A DNA stretch of 64,000 nucleotides from an uncultured Methanobrevibacter sp. (GCF_902769175.1 NZ_CACXNW010000015.1:1-64000); one strand, 5' to 3'. Positions 19,301 to 28,269 are shown, counted from the first letter of the stretch. A program made the numbers and translations. The notes: a model not told the origin generated them from the letters alone.

Positions 19301-19574
19301 CATAGACAGTTCTTTTTCTATCTTCATCATTAAATCTTAAAGGAAACTCTCTTGAATCTTCATCAATCTTAGATTTTACCTTAATAAAAATTTTTGTGCT
19401 ATTGGTGTATTTTGTTAATGTGATGCATGCAGCGGCTAAAAATAGCAAATTTGGATTTGAATCATATTTTAATGCCAAATCATCAATTTTTGATTTGACG
19501 ATGGAAATATCCTCATATTCCACTTTAAGAATCTCATCCTCATTTTTATTTGACATGAGCAATGTAGGCTGCAT
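16290..19574 (-). CDS. NRPS module 1: half C, adenylation, carrier and condensation domain (fragment 1)
   Basis: The 1094-residue frame begins at ATG 19574 with a GTGAT ribosome binding site. Residues about 10-190 resemble only the second half of a condensation domain. Adenylation follows: ILYTSGSTGNPKG (A3), AFDIS (A4 Asp), NGYGPLETS (A5), YYKSGDYAI (A7), GRVDNQIKLRGQRVDPEDIEQ (A8; two motifs run together), PSGKIDRKSFP (A10). The carrier is LFKLGFTSLRLM. The condensation domain has MSSQQKRLYVL but a changed HHxxxDG as YHAIGDQ, keeping the second His and the Asp. The frame ends early at TGA after FSIEQNN, where one extra A breaks the C domain. It lies 68 bases downstream of arcS. Confidence 0.85.
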   Translation of the reverse strand: MQPTLLMSNKNEDEILKVEYEDISIVKSKIDDLALKYDSNPNLLFLAAACITLTKYTNSTKIFIKVKSKIDEDSREFPLRFNDEDRKRTVYDYIANLMDLYSNSEHAYEQLNQFDENSYFSYVFNDLEEDAENSLIVEESSNLYLLKFRFDANKYTFSYIHSFLRSIKWVLDQFSIADTSSVGFGDGVADDSKLRIEDIALRDEVPPLKYELKRNPLVNVLLEDQANKTPGKIALRTCGEEYTFKQVNDEANRIANALIKRGIQKGSTISFMLARNKTLITTFLGIIKAGCVAIPLDMNYPIERINYIRNDSNSRYIITNESIDVAINPQDLINEGDPTCPDVELKVDDPIFILYTSGSTGNPKGVISTHCGISNLTSVHIKNRFKSLLSISSIAFDISEEDILVALTNDKELIFASDDEIKDIVLLSDLIERTKPEFVNLTPSRVLSYLQVPEFRKAIKQFKGMGCGGEQFTKNVYESIKEYADIDIYNGYGPLETSLTSNSKKIENPDFITNGKPIHNYVTDVRDIDGKLLPYGVIGELYIGGIGVSKGYLNLEEKTKEAFISLNGLPYYKSGDYAIQLPSDEIIIKGRVDNQIKLRGQRVDPEDIEQVIVKYPEIQNAIVLLHEISNEKHLCAYFTSETKIDISDLKDYLEKFLSQYMIPTFFIQLDKFPETPSGKIDRKSFPKPELSTENAKPTNDIERRVYDFCKNILGHDNFGVTDNLFKLGFTSLRLMELNSEIYHEFGIHLKHVDLMNNPTIRNLSKLIDGKTFTEEIEKAKSRISNEYPMSSQQKRLYVLYRKNPSLTNYNLPKVRKLENSIDIAKLEDSVNKVIGSEEILRTSLHMENGHFIQRVHEKRPIAVDFIKVEEDEDIGEVFLENIQPFKLETDLLLRIKVIEFNGDNYIFRDMYHAIGDQISLDLLYGKIKDAYYDKPLEGNDVQYKDYSLWVLKQQALEEDYWKNKEISDYGTILATDFKRSLNQTFNGNRISYEFDKKIIEKLARENNTTIYQLLLSQFIVLLHKYTDESVIQIGTVTSGRTHPSLEKAMGMFVNTLPFIQSISGKDTVRETLIKNGEELAKLFANQNFSIEQNN

Positions 19575-19642
19575 AAAATCACATAAATTAAAAATAGTTT
19601 TGAGAAAAAATTAGTTTTAAGAAAAAATGACTTAAATTAAAA

Positions 19643-20554
19643 CTAATTTTTTATTCTATGACGTATTTTTACTCCAATTCCATTTCTAGATTCAACCATT
19701 TCCTTACCGGTTAAAACAGCCTTTCCAACTGCTACAACTTCATCATTCCTTACAACAACAACTTCATCCTTAGGAAGAATGCTTGAATCTGCATTTACGA
19801 TACCTGGAGCAAACAAGGAATTTGTCTTTAAGTCAAAATCAATTTCAACCACATGAATGCCTAATTCAGCAAGCCTTCTGCCTCCTTTAAGGTTAAGTGT
19901 GTATAATCCTACATCCCTATTAAGCAGAGCTATAGTTTTGCCATTTGAATAAAGGGTTCTGTGATATCTTCCTTTATCAACAACATCATCAGTGATTATA
20001 GCTTCAGCCTCTTGGCCAAATTGATATTTTGCAATTGATCTAAGCTCATTCAAAACCCTATCCCTATGCTTGGTTTTTGGGTATTTCTTAAGCTCTTCTC
20101 TTAACTTATATATAGAATCAGGTGAAGTAGGCCTACCGCCAACACAGACATAAGTGCAATTATCCAAATACTCCCGACAAACCTCTTCATAGCCTCCATC
20201 AACATTGGCAATAACAGGCTTGTCTCCAACATAATCTCTTAAAAGCTCTCCAGCCAATCTTATTTCATCATCATTCCAATCACCGGAAACCGCTACATCG
20301 TAGGATTGAATTGGAAATGTATTTTCCATTTCCCTTGGACAAATTCCAAATGGAGAAGTTACAATAACTTCCTGATAACCTTTAGTAGCTCTTCTAAACT
20401 TCTGATGTGATTGGGAATTAGAGTATGGCTTTTTCATACTGCATGGAAGGGCAACAACAACATCACCTAAAGGTGACATCATAGACATCCTTTCCCTCCA
20501 TCTGACAACTTCAGGCCTATATAAAGACTCATCACTTGAACAAATAACTTTCAT
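19643..20554 (-). CDS. arcS: Archaeosine synthase ArcS (DUF5591 and PUA domains)
   Basis: This 303-residue protein carries the ArcS signature PCx3KPYx2Sx2H, seen as PCSMKKPYSNSQSH (about 37-50). ArcS is involved in converting preQ0 to archaeosine at tRNA position 15 in the D-loop, a hallmark of archaeal tRNA. The C-terminus (about 220-300) is a PUA RNA-binding domain (FAPGIVNADSSILPKDEVVVVRNDEVVAVGKA, cut here into its two strands by ILPKDE). It is shorter than the long TgtA2 form because it lacks the N-terminal TGT-like domains. The NRPS gene follows 68 bases downstream. Confidence 0.85.
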   Translation of the reverse strand: MKVICSSDESLYRPEVVRWRERMSMMSPLGDVVVALPCSMKKPYSNSQSHQKFRRATKGYQEVIVTSPFGICPREMENTFPIQSYDVAVSGDWNDDEIRLAGELLRDYVGDKPVIANVDGGYEEVCREYLDNCTYVCVGGRPTSPDSIYKLREELKKYPKTKHRDRVLNELRSIAKYQFGQEAEAIITDDVVDKGRYHRTLYSNGKTIALLNRDVGLYTLNLKGGRRLAELGIHVVEIDFDLKTNSLFAPGIVNADSSILPKDEVVVVRNDEVVAVGKAVLTGKEMVESRNGIGVKIRHRIKN

Positions 20555-20834
20555 TCTTTGCCTCGTATAAATTGTGTAAAAATAAAATTATAATTTAATT
20601 ATTAATAATTTAAATTTAATTCCTCATCAAATTAATGATTATTGTTAAATAAGTTAAAAGTTATTCTTATTAACAATTCTTAAATGAATATTTTAATTTA
20701 TTAAATTTAATTCTCATTAATGTTAATGATTATTGTTAAATAATTTAAATTTAACTCTTATTTAATAATATTAAAGTTTATTATTATATAATTTTAGTGT
20801 TTAAATTAATGTTTAAAATCAGGTATCATCAAAC
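20555..20834. other. A/T-rich spacer with imperfect repeats
   Basis: No gene is visible. The stretch TTAATGATTATTGTTAAATAA and its flanks occur twice (about 20630 and 20720), an imperfect direct repeat of about 90 bases of spacer DNA. Confidence 0.45.
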
Positions 20835-21329
20835 TTATTCAAATCTTAAAACAAGCTCTTCATGTATTTCCTTGATTCTTTCAATGGAAGGATGATTTTC
20901 ACCTAATTTCCTTTTCCACTTGTTTATGGTGAACTCAACATCAACCTCATCGGCACCATTAAATAGATTATCTGCATGAGAAACTATTTTTTCTTCCAAT
21001 GTTTGAGGAATATAGCTTTTTACAGGCAATCCCAAATCCTTTGCATCATCTTCACTAAGACCTGTTCCAATATGCCTTTCAACAATATTGCATATTTCTT
21101 CAGAGTATCGTCTCTCCCTAAGAATTTGAGCGCCAATCACTGCATGTTCAATGGAATTGGTTTGGCTTCTGCCAATATCATGCAAAAGTCCCCCCACTCT
21201 AACAAGCTCCATATCAACATCCTCAAAATTAGAGGCTATTTCACATGCTTTTCTTGAAACTCCTTTAGAATGCTCAATCACCCATTCAGGACAATTCATT
21301 TCCTTCAACAATTCAATTTCTTCATCCAT
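20835..21329 (-). CDS. HD-domain (HDIG) phosphohydrolase
   Basis: The protein (about 164 residues from this start) has the HD signature [20 protein letters not shown] and a later [20 protein letters not shown] proteins are metal-dependent phosphohydrolases, often acting on nucleotides, and this archaeal subfamily has no assigned substrate. I place the start at the ATG 21327-21329, preceded by GTGAT. A TTG 16 codons earlier would give 180 residues but has no ribosome binding site. Confidence 0.8.
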   Translation of the reverse strand: MDEEIELLKEMNCPEWVIEHSKGVSRKACEIASNFEDVDMELVRVGGLLHDIGRSQTNSIEHAVIGAQILRERRYSEEICNIVERHIGTGLSEDDAKDLGLPVKSYIPQTLEEKIVSHADNLFNGADEVDVEFTINKWKRKLGENHPSIERIKEIHEELVLRFE

Positions 21330-21527
21330 ATAATCACAATTTAAGAATAATTGATCAACAGCATTAATATTTTGCAAATTAAATATAAAAATAGTTAAAA
21401 ATAGTTTAATATATAAAAATAACTGAAATTTTAAAAATAGCTATTTGAAAATAGCCAAATATTAAAAAAATTAAACAAATAAAAAAATTAAAAAATAGAA
21501 AAAAATTAAAAAAATGAAATGGAAGAA

Positions 21528-21797
21528 TTATAATCCTTCTTTCATCATCTTTTCACGTTCTCTATCTTCCTCTTCTAACATTTCCATTAATTCATCCCAG
21601 GACTCTAAAGATTCTTTTGCAGCTTGTTCTGATAATTTTTCAATAGCATATCCTGCATGAATCAAAACGTAATCGCCAATTTGTACATCTGGAAGAAGAT
21701 CTAATTTTGCGTTTTGTCTTACTCCTCCAAAGTCTGCAGCACAAATGTTAGATTCAGTGTCAATTTCTACAATTTTAGCTGGTGCAGCAATACACAT
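21528..21797 (-). CDS. hypC: Hydrogenase maturation chaperone HypC
   Basis: This 89-residue protein begins MCIAAPAKIVEID, the invariant HypC start in which Cys2 holds the iron with HypD during assembly of the [NiFe]-hydrogenase Fe(CN)2CO centre. It continues with DFGGVRQNAKLDLLPDVQIGDYVLIHAGYAI, a normal HypC core split here by QIGD, and an acidic/basic C-terminal helix. The ATG 21795-21797 follows GGAG. A TTG two codons earlier would hide the essential MC start. Other hyp genes are not in the window. Confidence 0.93.
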   Translation of the reverse strand: MCIAAPAKIVEIDTESNICAADFGGVRQNAKLDLLPDVQIGDYVLIHAGYAIEKLSEQAAKESLESWDELMEMLEEEDREREKMMKEGL

Positions 21798-22249
21798 AAA
21801 CAACTCTCCTTATTTTTTTAAATGAATTAAATTAATTTAAAATATTTATTTTAATCCAAAATCACTTCATTTTCTTTAAGCAAATTTTAAAATTTGTTTA
21901 ATAAAATCGCTTTTCATTAATATTGTTATTATTGTTTTTAGATTATATAAATATTTTTATTTTATGAAACAAATTTACATCAACTTAAACATGGCAAAAT
22001 CTAAGATAAAAGTTGGAAAAAACTAAAACTTAAATCAATGATTTCACCTTTAAACATTGTTTGAAAGAAAATATAACTTATTTTTTAAAAAAAAAAACGA
22101 GTTTTGATGATTATTTAACAATTTTGCCATGCAAGTAGGCACTTACATGCGAGAATCTTTAAATAGAGCCATTATAAGATATATAATGTAATAAAATTTT
22201 TAACAAACAAACTAAAAAAACTATTTTTTCTGAACACGATTTAAAAGGT
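21798..22249. other. Divergent spacer with shared-operator promoter
   Basis: The spacer between divergent hypC and the secreted-protein gene is A/T-rich, with a long A-run at 22086-22097. The only ordered element is the inverted repeat and TATA box of the plus-strand gene described separately. The transcribed leader is about 60 bases. Confidence 0.5.
22129..22165 (+). promoter_or_regulatory. Operator-like inverted repeat and TATA box of the secreted protease gene
   Basis: ATGCAAGT-AGGC-ACTTACAT (22129-22148) is an eight-base inverted repeat with one mismatch and a four-base spacer. TTTAAATA (22158-22165) follows ten bases later as a probable TATA box. The same repeat with the same spacing occurs upstream of the other secreted-protein gene (47410-47429), so a common regulator is likely. 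Which regulator is unknown. Confidence 0.55.
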
Positions 22250-22996
22250 ATGAAAATGAGGCAAGAACTAAAGATAACTTCAATATTGCTAATAATGTTC
22301 ATTCTTGCAAGCAGCATAACAATCGCTAGCGCAAGCGATGATATTGATAATGCCACTGCAAATGATAAAAGCATTATGCATATTGAAACTGAAAATATTG
22401 AACAAACAAGAATTAATCAAGATCCTGGAACTCTTGAACAAGCAGGAAATAATCAAGAACCAGGAACTCTTGAACAAACAGGAAATAATCAAGAACATAA
22501 AACTATTGAAGAAACTGAAAATAATCATATAGAAACTAAAACAGCTGATCAAAACATTCTTATGGGAATCTCAAAAAGTGATGAAGATATATCAGCACCT
22601 AATTCAAACCTATCCAAATTAAAAGATGAAATTTATGGAGAAAACCTGGAAAGCAATGTAGAAGCACGAATCAGCACAAATCCTATAATTAATGTACCAT
22701 TGCCATCCCTACCTATCATGGGAGATGATCCAAAGGTATTGTATGTAGACCCAGATATATCATGGTTTGAAGATTTTGTAAGAACCACAACTTTTCGTAA
22801 TTTGAAATCTGCACTTAAAGCAGCATCCCCTCATACCACCATCCTCCTAAAACCTGGAGTATACGGCGATAATAGCGATAGCGACTTAACTATTGAGAAG
22901 GAAGTGAGCATTGGAAGATGGGGAGAATATGGAGAAGTGATTTTCGAGGGATATGATGCTAAAAAGATTTTCAATATTCAAAAAACGTTAATTTAA
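22250..22996 (+). CDS. Secreted beta-helix/papain-like protein, N-terminal fragment
   Basis: The 248-residue frame starts with a signal peptide (charged start, hydrophobic core ITSILLIMFILASSITIA, then ASASDD). Residues about 45-95 contain a short repeat built on NNQEPGTLEQTG. From about residue 160 the sequence enters the beginning of a beta-helix domain (KVLYVDPDISWFEDF, LKSALKAASPHTTILLKPGVYG). It ends at a premature stop after QKTLI. One missing A in an A-run (22980-22985) accounts for the break: restoring it gives QKNVNLNNLIFRNCVNDFGGA and joins the next frame. ATG 22256 is an alternative start with better Shine-Dalgarno spacing. Confidence 0.75.
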   Translation: MKMRQELKITSILLIMFILASSITIASASDDIDNATANDKSIMHIETENIEQTRINQDPGTLEQAGNNQEPGTLEQTGNNQEHKTIEETENNHIETKTADQNILMGISKSDEDISAPNSNLSKLKDEIYGENLESNVEARISTNPIINVPLPSLPIMGDDPKVLYVDPDISWFEDFVRTTTFRNLKSALKAASPHTTILLKPGVYGDNSDSDLTIEKEVSIGRWGEYGEVIFEGYDAKKIFNIQKTLI

Positions 22997-23019
22997 ATAA
23001 CCTAATCTTTAGAAATTGT

Positions 23020-25626
23020 GTGAATGATTTTGGAGGAGCCCTAATTACCAATAGCAATTCCACTATCACAAACTGCACATTCAAAAATAACCGTGGCCGC
23101 TATGGTGGAGCAGTCAGCATTGCAGACAATAAGTCTTGTCTTTTTATAGACTGCAAATTCATAAACAATGCTGCTTCACTTGGTGGAGGTGCAATATACA
23201 CTTGGAATGGGGAAGGCATATTTGAACAATGTGTTTTCAGCAACTGCACATCACAATTTGGAGGAGCTATCTTTTCATTAAATGGAAATTTGGCCTTAGA
23301 CAATGATATCTTTCATGATAACCAAGCATTTGCTTTTGGTGGAGGAATCTACAAAAAATGGGGAAATTTAAGCATCTATAAAGGAAATTATGCGAATAAC
23401 AGTGCATATTATGATAGAGGAGCTGTGTACATTATAAATGGAACATCCTCTATAGACGGAGCTTTATTTGAAGAAAACTTTGCAAATTATGGTGGAGACT
23501 CAATTCACTCAATTTCTACTGCCCTCAACTTGCATGAGCCACTATTCGAAAACGCTACTGGAAAAACCACCATTGAAACCAAATACATTAATCCATTTAT
23601 TGATTTAGGCAATTACACAATGATTGTATCAAAGATTTCCCATGATTTAGAAAAAATGCCTTCATCCTTTAACCTGGCAGACCATGGATGGGTTACAAGT
23701 GTAAAATCCCAAGGACACACCGGTCTTTGTTGGGACTTCGCTGCGATTGCAGTGGTTGAATCTGCGGTGAAAAAAGCAACAGGAAAAGAACTTGACCTTT
23801 CTGAAAACCATTTGAAAAACATGATAGCTGAGTACTCTTCCTATGGATGGGATAGAGATCCAAATGAGGGAGGAAGCAAATGGACATCATTCCCATACTT
23901 CATTAATGCACTTGGACCTGTTTTGGAAGCCACAGAACCTTTAAAGACCTTTGGATTTTCACCATTGCTAGAAAACGTTCTCCTTGTTTCCAATATTGTA
24001 AACCTTAGCAGAGATAGAGACTTCCCTTTGGATAACTCTCATATTAAACAAGCTATCATGGACTATGGGGCAATTAGAGCCAGCATGAATGCAGACTACC
24101 ATAATGGATACAATTATTATTCATATAAGGAAACCACCACCAATCATGCTGTAGCCATCGTAGGATGGGATGACAATTATGACAAGAAAAAGTTTGGAAA
24201 TAACTGCCCAGAAAACGGAGCTTGGATAGCGAAAAATAGCTGGGGCAAAAATTCCGGCAAAGACGGTTATATCTATATTTCCTACTATGATAAGTCCTTT
24301 GCATATGAAGATTTAATATATGTGGTTTTTAATAATACAATGAAATTTGATAGAATTTACCAATATGACTATGGACTCTATAGGGATGAAATATGCCCAG
24401 ATTCTTATGTAGCATATAAAAATGTTTACACAAGCATTAACGACGAGGACATCGGTGCAGTTTCAACATTTTTCTATGGAAACACTAATTGGACAGTTTC
24501 TGTATATGTAGGGGATAAATTACAGCACAAGCAATCTGGATGGACTGAAGACGTAGGTTACTTTACAATTAATTTGGATAAGCAAATTCGTGTAAAGAAA
24601 GGACAGAATTTTTCAGTTGCCATAGAAGTGAATAAAAAGATAATGCCATGCGTAAATAAAGATTTAAATAGTTTAACTTGTGGTAAAGGAGCATCTTATG
24701 TTTATTTATCTTCAAGCAAGAAATGGACTGGCTTAAATGATCAAAAAACTCCTTGTGTTGCAATAATAAAAGTCTACACTATAAATAAGGCTTCTGAAGA
24801 TGTTATATATCCACTTGATAATGTAATTTACGGAAGTCCCGTCAACGTTACTTTCGACACTGAAAATCGCACTGCTATAAATTACCTCCTTAAAAAAGAT
24901 GGAGAAATAATCTCATCAATGGAAGACATCAATGGAAATGAAATCATATTACCTGATTTGGAAATTGGAAATTATGAAATTACCATCAATTTCATAGGTA
25001 CTGAATCCAATAAATCAGTTTCCTATTGTGCTAATTTCACAGTGAATAAAATTCCATCTCTGATTGAAATTGAAGACATTAGTCCAATAATCTATGGAAA
25101 CAATCTAACTGTCAATTTCAATACTTCAAACATAAGCAATAATATATTCACTTATAGAGTTGCATATGATGGATTGAGAAAGGTAATGAATGAAACCTAC
25201 ATATCAAATGGAACAAACAATAGCATCACTCTCCCTACTTTAGATGCAGGTGATTATACAATCACAATCTATACTGGTGGAGATGACATGAATGCAAACA
25301 GCAGCGCATCCCATAACTTTACCATATCAAAAATCACTCCAACAGTGACAATTGACATTTGTAAAGAAAATAGTGAAGGAGAGCTTAAATTCAATGTAAC
25401 AAGTGATGTTAGAGAATCATACTTGATTAGAATAGGAGAAAAAGGCAGATTTGTAGGTTTTACTAGGGCAGATTCAAAAATATGTACATTAAATGATATT
25501 CCTGATGGAAATTATACCCTAAGCCTTGAATCTACAGGAACACTCAACCTCAATAAAGTTAAGAAATTATATAATGTTACAGTGGATAGGACAGCTTCCA
25601 TTTTTACAATGCAACCTGTCGAATAA
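23020..25626 (+). CDS. Secreted beta-helix / papain-like cysteine protease / Ig-like protein, main fragment
   Basis: The GTG start is artificial, since the frame continues the preceding fragment. Residues 1-190 are polymorphic-membrane-protein-like beta-helix repeats (GGA, FxNN). A papain-family (C1A) domain follows, with oxyanion Gln and catalytic Cys in SQGHTGLCWDFAA (about 232-240), His in NHAVAIVGWDDNY (about 375) and Asn in KNSWGKNSGKDGY (about 406). Residues about 600-868 are Ig-like repeats (YGSPVNVTF, YGNNLTVNF, LDAGDYTITI). Similar adhesin-like proteins are plentiful in Methanobrevibacter. It probably acts at the cell surface on peptides, but its target is unknown. No membrane or pseudomurein anchor is visible at the C-terminus. 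Confidence 0.8.
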   Translation: MNDFGGALITNSNSTITNCTFKNNRGRYGGAVSIADNKSCLFIDCKFINNAASLGGGAIYTWNGEGIFEQCVFSNCTSQFGGAIFSLNGNLALDNDIFHDNQAFAFGGGIYKKWGNLSIYKGNYANNSAYYDRGAVYIINGTSSIDGALFEENFANYGGDSIHSISTALNLHEPLFENATGKTTIETKYINPFIDLGNYTMIVSKISHDLEKMPSSFNLADHGWVTSVKSQGHTGLCWDFAAIAVVESAVKKATGKELDLSENHLKNMIAEYSSYGWDRDPNEGGSKWTSFPYFINALGPVLEATEPLKTFGFSPLLENVLLVSNIVNLSRDRDFPLDNSHIKQAIMDYGAIRASMNADYHNGYNYYSYKETTTNHAVAIVGWDDNYDKKKFGNNCPENGAWIAKNSWGKNSGKDGYIYISYYDKSFAYEDLIYVVFNNTMKFDRIYQYDYGLYRDEICPDSYVAYKNVYTSINDEDIGAVSTFFYGNTNWTVSVYVGDKLQHKQSGWTEDVGYFTINLDKQIRVKKGQNFSVAIEVNKKIMPCVNKDLNSLTCGKGASYVYLSSSKKWTGLNDQKTPCVAIIKVYTINKASEDVIYPLDNVIYGSPVNVTFDTENRTAINYLLKKDGEIISSMEDINGNEIILPDLEIGNYEITINFIGTESNKSVSYCANFTVNKIPSLIEIEDISPIIYGNNLTVNFNTSNISNNIFTYRVAYDGLRKVMNETYISNGTNNSITLPTLDAGDYTITIYTGGDDMNANSSASHNFTISKITPTVTIDICKENSEGELKFNVTSDVRESYLIRIGEKGRFVGFTRADSKICTLNDIPDGNYTLSLESTGTLNLNKVKKLYNVTVDRTASIFTMQPVE

Positions 25627-26000
25627 AATAAAAAAAAAAAAAGTTTAAAAGCAATTATGATCTCATGATTAAATGAAGAAAATAATTCTTTTAAACAATA
25701 TTTTACTATTTTTTAATAAAAACACATGTTAAAACACTAAAATAATAACTAATTTTAAATTAAAAATTAATAAAAATGTTATAAAAAAATAAACTAAATT
25801 TAAATAAAACACACTAATTTTAATAAAATAAACAAAATAAAAATAATAAAATCTAATTTTAATAAAATAAACTAATTTTAAATTATAAACTCTTTTTTGA
25901 CTCATTTCTACAAATTTAAAAGCGAATTAAAAATTAATAAAAATTTTATAATAAAATAAACAAACTAAAAACTAATTAAAAAAACTTAAATAGGGATAAA
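25627..26000. other. A/T-rich spacer
   Basis: The spacer contains loosely repeated ACTAATTTTAAAT and AATAAAATAAAC motifs but no gene. It includes the terminator of the protease gene (its stop is followed by an A-run) and the promoter of the oxidoreductase. Confidence 0.45.
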
Positions 26001-27368
26001 ATGGAAGAAATAAAAAAAATAAAAAACATAGTTATTGGTGCAGGCCCTGCAGGAAGGTTAGGCTCATTTGAATTAGGAAAATTAGGTGAGGAAACATTAC
26101 TTATTGAAAAGAAATACATTGCAGGAACTTGCCTTAATGAAGGATGTATGGTTGTCTGTGCATTAACTGACATTAGCCGTTTTATAAGAACATTTAAAAG
26201 ATTCAGCGAAATTGGATTCATTGATGGAAACATTAACTTTGATTATAAAACTGCATGTGACAACATTAAAAAGACACGATTGTTTCTCCGTAAGCTAAAC
26301 CAGGAAGAAAACGAAAGCGTAAACAATAATGTTATCTATGGTGAGGCAAGTGTGGAAATAAATGATGAAGGAAAAATTATCGTTACAGTTAAACTGGACA
26401 ATGACAACCCACTTCAAAAGGAAAATCTTAAAAATAAAGAAGTAAATATATATGAAGCTGAAAATTTATTGATAGCTACAGGTGCAAGGCCATTTATTCC
26501 AAATATCGATGGAGCAAATTATGCTTTAACAAGCAGCGATGTACTTAACTTAGAGGAAATTCCATCTAAATTAAACATAGTTGGTGGAGGAATAATAGCT
26601 ACTGAATTGTCTAACATTTTCTCAAGCTTTGGAAGTGAAGTGAGAATCATTGCAAGATCAGAAATCCTCAAAGAATTAGAGCCTGAAATAAAAAGCTATG
26701 TTGTTAAAAAGCTTATTAATGAAGTTGAGATATGTGAAAATACAAATGTATTTGAAATAACTGAAAACTCAATCATTACAGACAAGGGAGAGTTTGAAGG
26801 AAAAACATTAATAGCTACTGGAAGAGTTCCAAACTCAGAAATAGTGGCAGATATTGTAGAGCTTAATGAAGATGGTTCCATTAAGGTAAATGAGTTTTTC
26901 CAAACCTCTAACCCACACATATACTCTGCAGGAGATGTTACTGGAGGAATAACCTTAACTCCTTATGCAAGAAAAGAGGGAATATCTGCTGCAAGAAATA
27001 TGGCAGGATACTTGAATAAGTTTGAGGATAATATAGTTCCACAATCATTGACATTGGATTTGGATGTAAGTTTCACTCAAAAGCAAGAGACAGATGCAGA
27101 TCTTGAAGACATAATTATTCCAGGTCTTGGAGGACCTCATGCATTCTGGAGAATAATGAAGGGAGAAACTGGACTTACTAAAATCTCATTGAATTCTGAA
27201 ACAGACGAAATAGTAAGGGCAAGCCAAATATCCCCATCTTCAATTGATGATACTGCTTATCTTGCATTCCTAATGAATTTAGGCATAGATAAGGAAGCAT
27301 TTGATGACTTCTTGGAAGTTCATCCATCTACAGATGCTTACTATAAAATCCTAAAGATTATGGGATGA
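26001..27368 (+). CDS. FAD-dependent pyridine nucleotide-disulfide oxidoreductase
   Basis: The 455-residue protein has the dihydrolipoamide-dehydrogenase-like order: FAD loop VIGAGPAGRLGSFELG, the redox-disulfide motif GTCLNEGC, an NAD(P) loop NIVGGGIIATELSNIF, an ATGRVPNSE stretch and SAGDVTGG. The position after the second redox Cys is unusual, with CMVVC in place of CIPSK, adding a third cysteine. The C-terminal dimer interface keeps VHPST but lacks the usual acid after the His. Its electron partner is unknown. It is flanked by long A/T spacers and has no operon partner. Confidence 0.82.
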   Translation: MEEIKKIKNIVIGAGPAGRLGSFELGKLGEETLLIEKKYIAGTCLNEGCMVVCALTDISRFIRTFKRFSEIGFIDGNINFDYKTACDNIKKTRLFLRKLNQEENESVNNNVIYGEASVEINDEGKIIVTVKLDNDNPLQKENLKNKEVNIYEAENLLIATGARPFIPNIDGANYALTSSDVLNLEEIPSKLNIVGGGIIATELSNIFSSFGSEVRIIARSEILKELEPEIKSYVVKKLINEVEICENTNVFEITENSIITDKGEFEGKTLIATGRVPNSEIVADIVELNEDGSIKVNEFFQTSNPHIYSAGDVTGGITLTPYARKEGISAARNMAGYLNKFEDNIVPQSLTLDLDVSFTQKQETDADLEDIIIPGLGGPHAFWRIMKGETGLTKISLNSETDEIVRASQISPSSIDDTAYLAFLMNLGIDKEAFDDFLEVHPSTDAYYKILKIMG

Positions 27369-27621
27369 TAAAAAAATAGAACAATAAGCAATATCTAAAA
27401 AACTAAAATAAGAAAATAATAAAATAAGAAATTTAGAAAAGTAATCGAAAAAACAAAAATAGTTAAAAATATTAAAAAGGATAAAATATTCATTATTTTA
27501 TCCAAAACTCTTTTTTTAAAAAAAAATAGAAAAAATTAATCAAACTTTTTTTAAAAAGATTGTCTATTTTAACCAATTAGCAAAAACTTCACTACGTGGG
27601 TTTGGTTCATTTGGTTCAAGC

Positions 27622-28110
27622 TTATTTTCCTAAAGCAACACCATATAATGGAGTGTGTCCTTCAGGTATGTGAAGCTTTTTCAAGTTTTCTTCAACACTG
27701 AAGTAAATAGCTATAAGACTTAACCAGCAGAACCCTATATCTAATCCTTCTGCTGCAAGAAGCATATTTTCAATAGCTGCAGAACAGTCTGCTTGCATGT
27801 TTGTTGCATCGGATTTTGCAGAAACAAATACAACTGTTGGAGCATTGTGCATTACATTTACTCCAGATTCAGCGATTGCTTCAAGGAACTCATCTCCGGA
27901 ATTTGATAAAATATTGAGTACAGAGTCATTGATTTCTGCAAGGGTCTCTTTGTTTTGAACTACTGTGAAATGCCAAGGAGCTTCTCCTCTTGCGGTAGGA
28001 GCCATAACAGCTGCTTCCAATATCTTTTCAATCTTTTCATCTTCGATTTGTTCATCTTTATAAACTCTTACGCTTCTACGATTCTTAATAACATCAAAAA
28101 CATCAACCAT
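27622..28110 (-). CDS. Nitroreductase-family FMN oxidoreductase
   Basis: This 162-residue protein has the family's N-terminal RRSVRVYKDEQIEDEKIEKIL, the AVMAPTARGEAPWHFTVVQ stretch that binds FMN (split at about residue 36-54), and ADCSAAIENMLLAAEGLDIGFCW, with the C-terminal FMN contacts. Family members use NAD(P)H to reduce small molecules, and the natural substrate cannot be read from sequence. A GGTGAT Shine-Dalgarno precedes the ATG. It is convergent with the oxidoreductase gene. Confidence 0.85.
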   Translation of the reverse strand: MVDVFDVIKNRRSVRVYKDEQIEDEKIEKILEAAVMAPTARGEAPWHFTVVQNKETLAEINDSVLNILSNSGDEFLEAIAESGVNVMHNAPTVVFVSAKSDATNMQADCSAAIENMLLAAEGLDIGFCWLSLIAIYFSVEENLKKLHIPEGHTPLYGVALGK

Positions 28111-28269
28111 AAAATCACCATAATTAAATTTTAAATGATCTGTAATAATATTAAAATATTAAATTCTAGTCAAAACTGCATTAAAAGAAGGGATAAATTA
28201 CCTTCAAAAATGCAATTGTACTGCATTAATTTAAGTAAACATTAAATCTGCATTTAAATAATCATTTAA

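Larger units (their letters stand above)
11661..19574 (-). pseudogene. Two-module nonribosomal peptide synthetase gene, interrupted
   Basis: Reading across three lesions gives one 7.9-kb gene with the order half C - A - T - C - A - T - E - C. The lesions are an extra A in CAAAA near 16300 (frameshift), an in-frame TAA at 13706-13708, and an extra TA in a TATATATA run near 12925 (frameshift). The natural frame after each lesion restores conserved family sequence. NRPS genes are known in Methanobrevibacter ruminantium and are otherwise rare in archaea. With an epimerase in module 2, the product would be a dipeptide with one D residue. Either a pseudogene or sequence error remains possible. Confidence 0.7.
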
